From Triglochin maritima (Eukaryota > Streptophyta > Magnoliopsida > Alismatales > Juncaginaceae), in the NCBI GenBank assembly GCA_963682175.1, contig OY821779.1, positions 942,501 to 1,006,500 of the forward strand: DNA of 64,000 nt, in the 5' to 3' direction. Position numbers and translations under genes: made by a program. A model generated the notes under the pieces. That model did no database searches. It saw only the letters and a list, made by a program, of their open reading frames with translations, and had not been told where the DNA came from. This document shows, one piece after another, positions 46,326-56,269 of this stretch. How positions within the stretch are numbered: the stretch's first letter is position 1; each line of letters opens with the position of its first letter.

Positions 46326-49300
46326 TTAAGGAGCAATTTGGTCGTAATACAACTTCATGTCCCAATCGTCAAAATCTGGATCCCCTGGTCTAGGTGCGAC
46401 CTCATGCATAGGTGATTTGTCCTTCCTTCGATACTTGCTCTTTTCTGCTGTGAGGCGCTTTTTTTGGCTTCTTTGAAGAATTCTCTCGGCTAAGGAAACC
46501 CGACGTCTAGTAGGCGGTCTTCCTGGACGGGTTACTTTGTCTGGATTGCGCAAAGAGGTACCGCCGGCCACAACTTCATCAACTATGGGAGGGGCGTGGG
46601 GAATGTTAATACGAGACCTGAGCCACTCCATACACTTCACGGCCTTAAGATACCTTTCATGAGAAATGAATGCTTCCTGTGCAATCCAAAGAGCGCGACC
46701 CATTATGTCGGCGTGACGACTCAGCGCATCCTTCTCCAATACGCCATCGGCTTGGTACACCTTTTCTCCATAGCTCCGACGAATATCCTTCCGCCATCGA
46801 TCTGTGATGTAAGACGGCGGGAGTAATGCATTAGGATCTAGCCGTGCAAATACGACCAGGAGGTGACAGCATAGAATACCAACACGCTTAAACAGTTTAC
46901 AATCGCATGTCAAGTTCAGACCTATCCTCTCTACAAGGAAACGTTTCGATAATAGTTGCTCACCGACCCGTACACGTTCAGTCACCTTGTAATGAAACGC
47001 GTCGGCTGATTGCAACTCCTCGGTTAGGTCGCAGTTCATCATCTTACCAATTTGTAACTGTACTTTCTTGAAAACCCCTACGGTATACAACTCGCTCATT
47101 TGACTCTCGAAGGGATATATTGAAACCATTTGGGGTTTCTTATGCAGGCAATCGAAATCCGATTAAGCTTCCTTCTCGTACTTGTGACGTAGAGCAAGTT
47201 CGTATTGTTGAACGAACTGCTTAAGAGTGGTTCTAGAAGATAAGTACTTGTCGAAGAAGGAGTTCATACTTTCGCTTCTTTGGGTAGAAGTCATTCCAGC
47301 GAAAAAACAATCACACAAGTAAGCAGGTACCCAAGACTCACGGATACCGTAAATTGTTTGGAGCCAACTATGCTCTTGAAGGTCAAAATCAACCAGGAAA
47401 CCGTGCCAATTCCGCTCAAATTCAGCTGGGTTCTTTGAGTCATAGACAATCAAATTTAGATCAAATAACATGTGTTGTCGATACTTCGTCGGCAACTTCA
47501 CGGGAGCTTTGTTCATTATGTGCCAAATGCAAAATCGGTGTCTGGCATTTAGGAAGACATTCCTTACAGCAGCAGTAATGGCCCCACATTGGTCCGTTAT
47601 GATGGCTGGTGGAGGGATATCTGCAAGGAAAAAGAAAAATCGCTATAAAGGAAACGAGGTCACTTAAAAAGGAACTGACATCAATTAAAAAGGAACACAC
47701 TTCACTTAAGAAGGAACAAAAATCACTTAAAAGGAACAGAAATCACTTAACAAGGAACATACATCTCTTAAAAAGGAACAAACATCTCTTAAAAAGGAAC
47801 AGACATCACTTAAAAAGGAACACACATCTCTTAAAAAGGAACAAACATCTCTTAAAAAGGAACAGACATCACTTAAAAAGGAACAGACAACATTAAAAAG
47901 GAACATACTACACTTAAGAAGGAACAGAAATCACTTAAAAAGGAACATACTTCACTTAAAAAGGGACACACATCACTTAAAAAGGAACAGACTACACTTA
48001 AAAAGGAACATACATCACTTAAAAAGGAACACAGATCTCTTAAAAAGGAACAAACATCTCTTAAAAAGGAACATACATCACTTAAAAAGGAACAGACTAC
48101 ACTTAAAAAGGAACAGAGATCTCTTAAAAAGGAACAAACATCTCTTAAAAAGGAACAGACATCACTTAAAAAGGAACAGACTACACTTAAAAAGGAACAG
48201 AGATCTCTTAAAAAGGAACAAACATCTCTTAAAAAGGAACATACATCACTTAAAAAGGAACATACAACACTAAAAAGGAACAGACTACACATAAGAAGGA
48301 ACAGACTACACTTAAAAAAGAACAGACAACTTAACAATGAACAGACTACACATAAAAAGGAACAGACTTCACTTAAAAAGGAACAAACATCTCTTAAAAA
48401 GGAACAAACATCTCTTAAAAAGGAACAGACATCACTTAAAAAGGAACAGACAACACTAAAAAGGAACAGACTACACTTAAGAAGGAACAGAAATCACTTA
48501 AAAAGGAACAGACTTCACTTAAAAAAGGACACACATCACTTAAAAAGGAACAGACAACACTAAAAAAGAACAGACACCAGTTAAAAAGGAAACAGACTTC
48601 ACTTAAGAAGGAACAGACATAAGTTAAAAAGGAACACACAACACTTAAAAAGGAACACACATCACTTAAAAAGGAAAACCAATAACTCAAAAATCATAAA
48701 GGACAACTCTACATACGTACCTCCCATACACGAAAGCCACGTCTGAAAGAGCCATATGTAGTTTTCAGTGGTCTCGGAAGACAGCAAAGCGCAACCGAGC
48801 AACACAGACTCGAAATGGTGATTAACTCCCACAAATGGTGCAAAGGGCATGTCGTATTTGTTTGTGAGGTACGTAGTGTCGAAACATATAGCATCCCCAA
48901 AGTATGAATAGGCAGCCCTGGAACGGCTGTCGGCCCAGAAAACGTTCCTTAGTCTTCCCTCGTCATCCATATCCACGACATAGAAAAACATTGCATCAAT
49001 CTTCTGCATCTTAATGAAATAGTTCTGAAGAGCTTGTGCATCGCCGGGTCCCATTTTCAAATTCCTTACTTCGGTTATAACATTCCTGCACAGACAAAAA
49101 AATATTAAGGCCGCAGATTTCTACAAACAAAATAGCGTACAAAAGTCTTCAAACCTTAGGTCTCTATCGTTAAAAGTAAGTTTGCCATGCCCCCCAGCCT
49201 CAACAACAAACGATTGCATGGTCTTAGCAGCAGAGATCCCAGAAGCATCGTTGCACGCTATTCGTGCTATGGCGGCCTCAGGTACAAATCGTTTCTGTCT

Positions 49301-49645
49301 TAGAAAACGCATCTGGTGCTCCTGCAGCATTTCATGGTTATGATTGAGATCGACAAAGTTAATCTGGTATCCCCTTGCTGGGTTTCCAGAAACCCTGATG
49401 CGAGCCGTGCACTGAACTCTACTAGATAAACGTGGCTTCATTATGCCTTGACCTTGGTCTGTTGGTGCGTTACCCTCCTTGGAACAAGTAAGAGTAGCCC
49501 GGATAACCACACCAGCGTCGTAATGAGTATGTCGTAGCTTAACACCAAAACCACAAGCATCAGCATAGTCGTTGTAAAAGGCTCTTGCTCCTTCGAAAGA
49601 GGGGAAAATCATCTTCTCCTTAGGAACGTTTGACGCCATTTCCAT
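46326..49645 (-). pseudogene. MULE transposase (FAR1 / MULE / SWIM domains), one in-frame stop
   Basis: Exons on the minus strand: 49645-49155, 49085-48721, 47620-46326, with phases that fit and a total of 717 codons. Exon 1 begins MEMASNVPKEKMIFPSFEGA and holds the FAR1-type DNA-binding domain (FYNDYADACGFGVKLR). Exon 2 holds the start of the DDE domain (CFDTTYLTNKYDMPFAPFVG). Exon 3 holds DQCGAIT, the TSTQRSESMNSFFDKY segment and the SWIM zinc finger (CDCKLFKRVGILCCHLL). A TAA at 47163-47165 interrupts the frame after KYEKEA, and the same frame continues beyond it. Intron 2 (47621-48720) is mostly 21-bp repeat. Such transposases cut and paste MULEs. The stop would remove the SWIM finger, so this copy is probably defective unless the stop is an error. 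Confidence 0.88.
47640..48680 (+). repeat. 21-bp minisatellite array 3 in transposase intron 2 (about 49 units)
   Basis: Same unit and plus-strand orientation as array 2. Part of it forms an 84-bp (4 x 21) higher-order repeat; the phrase AGATCTCT recurs at 48033, 48117 and 48201. On the minus strand the array reads as an open frame of CSFLSDV-type heptapeptides (47873-48337), a by-product of the 21-bp period. Confidence 0.95.
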
Positions 49646-49935
49646 TTGAGCGCAGATTTCTCTCAAAACGAAGAGAAATGAACGAAAATGAAAAAGAAAG
49701 GAAGAAGTGACGGTGGGCATTCCGTGCATCTTCGTCAAAAAGAGGTATGGAGCAGGTGGGAGCGCCAAAAGGAATGATATGATTTGGAGCACGTCTGATT
49801 TGAGATGCATTAAATGCGGCTGCCCCCTCTGCCCGCCAAAAATATTAAACTTTGGCTGAGCTGGATTTGTCCAACTCAGCAGCGTCCCGCGAACGCGTCC
49901 CGGAGAGCGGCTACTAAACATTTCCCTATTGTATA

Positions 49936-52900
49936 TTGTGTAACATTATCCGGACTAATGTCAACGGGCATCATAAGAATAACTCATGGTTATCGGACCG
50001 AGAGGCTTGGGTCGTTGTCATCATAAGAATAGCCCATAGTTGTCGGACCGAGAGGCTTTGGGCTTTCATATAGCAATATATATATAGGATATATTAAAAG
50101 CAACGATATCAAATTCCTTTATTTGTCAACCCCTTGTGTGTGTAAAAAATGAGTCATGTCAACTCTCATCTGCATGCGAACTTAAAAACTTTAATCAGAT
50201 TGGGTTCGAATTTTACAGTGGCGTTGACATGGAGTCGACTGGTAGGATGCATGCATGGGAGTCGGTCGGTGGTGTTTGTTCTACTTTCCACGTCGAGTGT
50301 TTGATTTGGGTGCATGCGTGCGTCTAGCCGTTCAGGCAACATTTACCTTGACACACCTATTATATATCACATTTATCTAGACTAAACACCTTCATAACGG
50401 TTACTTTTATTCTAAATACTTTCTTATTTATATTTTCAATTTCACAAATGATAAACTAGTTATCCATTCACCCTTATAAGACACCTAATGCTATAAACTT
50501 GAATGGCCTAAACTAGTATGCAATGATTCAAGTATGCCAGTGCCACAGTTTGGAGTGGGGACAGAGAACACTTAAATCCCACTCATGACTCATCGCTGGT
50601 GTTGTGACTTGTGAGTCATGTGTAATAATTTGAAATTATTTCTCTTCTTTAAGTGGATTTTTATTCATGCAAGTCACGAATTGATTTTTCTCTCCGAGCA
50701 GGGAGGATTTTTCTCTTACAAGAAACACCCAGTATACTTGTGCGAGTATGCCTTGCATATATTCATGAACGAGGAATAAGACGAGAATTAAGAACCAAAA
50801 CTTACCAACCAATTGCTACTATTCCTATGGTGGCCCTCACAGTTTTGAACCTGCTGAAGTGGTTCTGTTCTTCCACTTCTTGTGAAGCTCATCAATAGAT
50901 CCAATTCCTGTGTCAGAGTGCAATAGTCCAGGATATATCATTAAGAAATGTTGGATTTCTTTTTACCTATTTACAATGATTTTGGTGCTATTATCATCAA
51001 AAGGAAAGTGTTTCAGGGGGCAGGTCATCGTCACATCATCACGGAGTGAACTTTTAATGTACACAATGATCCCAATGGTTTCATGAAAGTGATCATTTAT
51101 TTAGGAATGACGATTTTTAGTTTGTTTCTCACACCCATATAATAAACAGGTGTAGTTCGGGTTCACGTAGATTGAACTTTTTTTTAAAGCTAGATTGGAG
51201 AGGAATAATGTAACGTCATTCAATTATAAATCATCGGTACAGAAATATAAAGCTCCAATTGTCATTGGTTTCAAATTTTATCGAATATTAATTTAGAGGA
51301 ACTTTAAATTTTAGCATGGTTCCTAAGACTTAAGACCCCGTCAATTAGCAATAGTGGTGACACAATCCAGCTCTAAAATTAGTCCACGACAAAGCAAACA
51401 CAAATCATTTTCCTTCTAACCAGGCTTTGTTACTTTTCTTTTTTTTTTTCTACTCTTCCACCCACCTCATCAGCAATAGTGCTGACATAATCTAGCTCTA
51501 AAATTAGTCCAAAACAAAGCATACAAAATCATTTTCCTTTTAACCAGTTTTTATTTTTATTTTTTTCTACTATACTACTAATCTTATTTTATATCTCAAC
51601 ATCTCAAATATACGAATGAAACCGTTAGGAGATCTTAACTATCCCTAGATAACGAGTCTACCATTGTGGCATTTGTGATCTTCTTCTGAAGTAGAATCAA
51701 TAAGTACATGTTTTGTTGCATGCGTAAACTACCCCAAGATGCCAAAGTAAACAGAAAGTTATAGTTAGACATAGAACTGGGGAGTATGCACTGTTGGTTA
51801 AAAAGAATACAGCATTCAAGAAGACAGCATGACAAGTGGGCCCAGGAACTTTTCTCTCTTTATAGTTTCTCTGTACTCTCCACTACAGAACAAGTAGCAA
51901 TAATCAAACCAAACCAAATCAAACCTCCTTAGTTTCTGGGAAAAAGGAAATAACAGACCGTAACCGAGTACCTCAATCAATGTTAAACAACAAGGTTTTT
52001 ATGATATGCAATTTTGTAGGAATATTGATTAATGGGGTTTGACCTGGGTAATAATCAATTGAAAATTCAATATTAAGATGTAACAAGTTGGTTATCACAG
52101 TGGTTATCAAAACGGTTACCGATGTGGTGGCAAAGCGGTTATGAAGTATAAATACATTATTCTTAATGTGGGAAATAGATAGATATTCTTTGTCTCTGGA
52201 TTTCTGCAACCACCACCTCTCCTACATCGTTCTCAAGAGATATGTCGTACGAGTCCAGAACTGTTGTCGTGGTTTGCAGAGTTAGAGTGTGTTGGCTAAG
52301 ACATTGCGACCGTTTTATCATGATAGAAAATTGTATGCACCCAAAACATCAATATTTAAGAGTGATATTTTCTTTAAGACAAGTCTATCAACGACGGCTC
52401 AGTCAAGGGATTCTTTTTTTTCTAATATCATTTTTTTGTAGTTTATTTTCGTCTAGACCATGTTGTGTAATTTAATCGAACATGTCTAACCCACGTGTTT
52501 CACTCACTTATATTGTTTTTACATCTATATTTGTAATTTCGTTTACAAATATCTGATCTGTCTTTGAATAGTCAATGTTTAACTACAACACCAACATCTT
52601 GTTTCGGTCAAGGTATATTATTCATTTTTTCATAAACAATCTCAAATGTGACTGTTTTATCGTAGCCAAAACAAATCATGTTACCATTGCTCAACCCCTG
52701 ACCTGAAAGTCAAGCTTGTCTTGCCATTACATGAAATAAAGAAAAACAAGAGGAACTTGATTAATTCATTCTGTCCAAATTAACAAGCTGAATGTGTTGA
52801 TATATAATTGACATGAGCAAAGCTAGCATAAGTTCAGCATCACTTGAACAACAAAAAAACCCTTTCTGATGGGTATTTTCTGGTTCTTATATACATTCAG

Positions 52901-52981
52901 GTTCAAGAGGAAAATGACACTAATGTTTGTACATCGAAATGTACCAATCCAAACAATTGCAACCCGCCTAAAACACCCTCA
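49936..52981. other. Intergenic DNA right of the MULE
   Basis: About 3 kb without recognisable genes. A diverged tandem duplication of about 49 bp with CATCATAAGAATA...GGACCGAGAGGCTT lies at 49970-50066. A (TA)n run lies near 50078-50090. Short frames at 50136-50898 and 52242-52475 match nothing known. Confidence 0.4.
51347..51595. repeat. Tandem duplication, period 125 bp
   Basis: AGCAATAGTGGTGAC at 51347 and AGCAATAGTGCTGAC at 51472 begin two similar copies that both continue through CTCTAAAATTAGTCCA and AATCATTTTCCTT. There are about two copies, with small differences. Confidence 0.8.
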
Positions 52982-55278
52982 TCACCGGCACTGAGAGGGT
53001 GGCCTGGAGATCTGCTTTCCTGCCTTCGTAGGGCATGGTGACTGGACCGGCGGAACCATGCAGTTGTACTGCAAACAAAGCGAGGTAGTCACTGGAATCT
53101 CAGTGTTTCGGTCCATTTCTATTCCTGTCAAGTAGTTATGCTGAAGATACAGCACTCTTATTGTGCCACCAAGCAATCTGGTGACGTAAAATCGTGGAAC
53201 TTTTCCCGTGAACCGGTTGTTGTTTAGGTAAAGGTTTCTCACCGAGGACAGAGAGCCTGGAATTGTTCCAGTTAGCCTGTTGTAGCTCAAGTCAACGGTT
53301 TGGGTTGTGGCAATGTGTCCAATCGGGCGCAATGGGCCACTGAATTTATTTCTTTGGAGTTGAAGATGGGAGATCGGAAATGAGAATATAACACCAGGGA
53401 TTGGGCCGGAGAAGTGGTTCATGCTGAGGTCGAGGTAATTGAGCCGAGTGAGTCTGCACATTGGAAAAACATTATAGTCCCTTGAGCACTTAAATAAAGA
53501 AGAGATCAGATCCAAAGATCAGGTCATACTTATAAGTGAATTCTGACAAAAAATGACTTATACTTTTGTAACTTGACCTGCTAATTGTATGTTTACATTT
53601 TTGGACTTTTTTGTTAACAGGAGAATAATTTAATTCCCTGTTCTTTTGCAGTAAACATATTAATGAGCCTTGGTATCTGATCAAATATTAAAGCAGTGCA
53701 TTGGAAGAACTGAAGTTACAAATGAAGGATTTACTAGTTGGATACCCAATACTTTGACTAAATACTCCTTAAACGTCAAAGTCCACATATTAATGATCTC
53801 ACTAACATTCACGTAACTATGCAAGTTTCAAAAGAAATATATTATGGTAAGACTAAACAAGATCTAGTGGCAACAACACGATTGGTTCATCGAAGCCATG
53901 ATCATCGCTTCTAAGTTACCAGTTTCCACAAAAGAAAATACTTAAACTCAGCAACTTATCTTGCTGTGAACTTGACATTAAACTTCAAAACTAATCACAG
54001 TAACCCATTTCTTTGAATCTGGCACCTCGTCTCGGAACACTGGACTACAGGAACTAAGCAACTCCCTCCAAACCAATATCGGTGGCTATAAAAAAGCCGA
54101 GGATTTGATGAATTTGTAGATAAATTATGAACATTGGAAAAGATAAATTAAGCACTAGACACTAGATTTCCATAACAATTTCCACATGATTGGTTGTCAG
54201 GGCAAGTAGAAAAATATTTTAGAATTGGGTTAGAGCCCATGACTTAAAATATTGTACCTGGAGGAGCTCCTACATTTCTACTCTAAAAGCAAAGTCAGTC
54301 AAATTTCTCTATGTCGTAACACAAAACTAAATGCTTTCACTACTTTTAAACATACATTCTACCAATTACTGAAAAGTGGATTAAGATTCTCGACTTTCTT
54401 CATCTTAACACAATATATATTTGCACTGATAGTTAAGAAGTGAATTGCAGTTTGAAGTTCTGAACATGCAAATAATTAATCACGCTTCAAACAACAAAAA
54501 CTCCACCAACTTCAAGTATTCTAGCCACAACAAAGACAAAGATAGTAGTCAGAGGATGAACAATGTACCGTGGAAGAAACCTATTGACATGGCCGGAGAG
54601 GCGATTGGAGGAAAGCGAGAGGTACTGCAACGATCCGGGCAACTTCCCAACCCAACCGGACAATCCATTATTCTTCAAATCAAGCCTCACAAGCTTCCCT
54701 CCAAACTCCGGCACCCTCCCGGCCAACCGATTATGACAAAGCACTACATTCGTCAACTCCCTCGCCCTCCAAACCCCGGCCGGAATCCTCCCCGTCAAAA
54801 GGTTAAAGCTAAGATCGAGAGTCCTCAACCCCCTCATCTCCCCGATTCCCGCTGGGATCTCGCCGGAGAAGAAGTTCCGGCTCAGGGCCAGGAACCGGAG
54901 GTTCCGGAGCCCGACGAGGGAGGCGGGGATCCTCCCGTAGACGCGGCCGGGGACGAGGGAGAGCTCGGTGAGGGCCTCCAGGTTCCCGACGGCGGGGTGG
55001 AGGTGGCCGGTGAGGCCCGGGGAACCGGCGCGGAGCTCGCCGAGCGAGAGGGAGACGACTCTGCCGGAGAGGCAAAGCACGCCGGAGAACCCGCAGGGGT
55101 CGCCGGTGAAGTCCCACGACGAGAAGAAGCTCGACCCGGGGGTTTCAGAGAGCGACTTGCGGATCGTCTGGAGAGCGAGAAAATCCACCGGATGGAGTAT
55201 CGCCGGTGCCGAGTTCGCCGGCGCCGGCGATAATATAACGACAAATATTATTACAAACCACATTAACAAAGTTCTCAT
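52982..55278 (-). CDS. Secreted leucine-rich-repeat protein, 393 aa, 2 exons
   Basis: Exon 1 (55278-54569) begins MRTLLMWFVIIFVVILSPAP, a signal peptide. It is followed by the LRR N-terminal cap (SWDFTGDPCGFSGVLC) and about six plant-type LRRs (for example LRTLDLSFNLLTGRIPAGVW). Intron 54568-54454 and beyond reaches the acceptor at 53454. Exon 2 (53453-52982) restarts with LTRLNYLDLSMNHFSGPIPG and more LRRs, and ends in a Cys-bearing cap (LQYNCMVPPVQSPCPTKAGK) and PPSQCR. The junction restores the frame (CCACG + A). There is no membrane segment or kinase domain, so the product is a cell-wall or apoplastic LRR protein that may bind peptides or wall polysaccharides. A further 5' exon is not excluded. 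Confidence 0.88.
53454..54568 (-). other. Intron of the LRR gene (1115 bp)
   Basis: The GT at 54568-54567 and AG at 53455-53454 are in frame-compatible positions. Nothing inside is recognised. A 63-codon plus-strand frame at 54252-54443 is presumably chance. Confidence 0.7.
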
Positions 55279-55612
55279 GTTAGTTTTTGCCTTTTATTCC
55301 GTAGATTTGTCAAGGAGTTGGGGGGTTTTAGTAGAATGTAGAGAAAAGTAGAGAGTAACACTAACAACAGTAGTGGTGCATTGGGGTTTAAGGTTTAAAC
55401 TAAAATGGAGAGAAAAATGCTGAAAAAGAAGGACGCATTGAGGTTGGTGTTTGGGGTTTATGGTGTTTGATATATGTTGGGGTAGTGTTTGTTTTTTGTT
55501 CTTGTTGTTGCTTGGTTTTGAAGATAGTTTAGTGGTGTTTGGCTTGGAGAGGAAGGGAAGGGAAGAGAACACACAGCTGGATATTGGGCTTGGGATGATG
55601 GTGTAATGACAC

Positions 55613-56261
55613 TAGTGCTGTCAATCGTGTCGTGTCGTGTGCTAATCGTGTCGTGTCAACTCCTATATATAAGCTCTAGGTGTTGCGTCGTATCCGACCC
55701 ATTTAATAATCGTGTTGCTAAATTTCTGCCGTATCCAACCCATTTATAATCGTGTTGCCATATCCAACCCGTTTATACCCGATTATTAAACGGGTTACTT
55801 CGTGTACACGTTTAACACCGCTACCGTTTACACCATTTAACACACGTTTAACACACAATTATCCACTCGTTCAGAGTTCAGAGTTCAAACTTCAAACTTC
55901 AAAGTTTCAAACCAATTATATATATAATTGGTAAAATTATAAATATGGCATTCAGTTATTAGAATTTGTTTATTATAATTTATAACTTATATATTACTTA
56001 TAGACTTGTCGGTATTAGTCGTGTATTAATCGTGTCGTATTCGTAATCGTGTGCCTAATTACCCAACTACTTATCGTGTTTTATCGTGTCTTAATCGTGT
56101 TAATCGTTTTTGTAGCAGAAATCCATATACAACCCATTTAATAATCGTGTTGCCGTATCCAACCCATTTATTAATCGTGTTCAAATTCTCAATCCATATC
56201 CGCTAACTTCGTGTCGTTTTCGTGTCGTGTTATCGTGTTTCGTGTAAAATTGACAGCCCTA
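55613..56261. mobile_element. hAT-type MITE, 649 bp
   Basis: The left end TAGTGCTGTCAAT and the right end, in reverse, TAGGGCTGTCAAT form 13-bp terminal inverted repeats with one mismatch. An exact 8-bp target duplication AATGACAC flanks it (55605-55612 and 56262-56269). Inside are repeated AATCGTGTCGTGT and CCCATTTAATAATCGTG phrases near both ends, so the ends carry subterminal repeats, as hAT elements often do. No coding sequence. It sits about 335 bp upstream of the LRR gene's start codon, within or beside its promoter. Confidence 0.85.
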
Positions 56262-56269
56262 AATGACAC

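Larger units (their letters stand above)
41065..49926. mobile_element. Mutator-like element (MULE), 8862 bp, with Ulp1 and transposase genes
   Basis: The element starts GGG and ends CCC. It is flanked by a perfect 9-bp target duplication, TATTGTATA (41056-41064 and 49927-49935), the size typical of Mutator-like elements. Long terminal inverted repeats are absent; both ends only share GC-rich text such as GGACGCG. It holds two convergent genes: a plant-mobile-domain/Ulp1-protease gene (plus, 41383-44515) and a FAR1/MULE transposase (minus, 49645-46326). Both introns and the intergenic gap are filled by arrays of one 21-bp repeat. Ulp1-carrying MULEs (KAONASHI type) are known in plants, so the gene content has precedent. 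An intact target duplication suggests a fairly recent insertion. Confidence 0.9.

Noticed and set aside
47609..48690. Array resembling a CRISPR at first sight
   Set aside because: The units are contiguous 21-bp repeats without unique spacers, in a plant transposon intron. This is a minisatellite.
54445..55351. 262-codon plus-strand frame antisense to the LRR gene
   Set aside because: GC-rich antisense shadow. The minus-strand frame has signal peptide, LRR caps and correct splicing.
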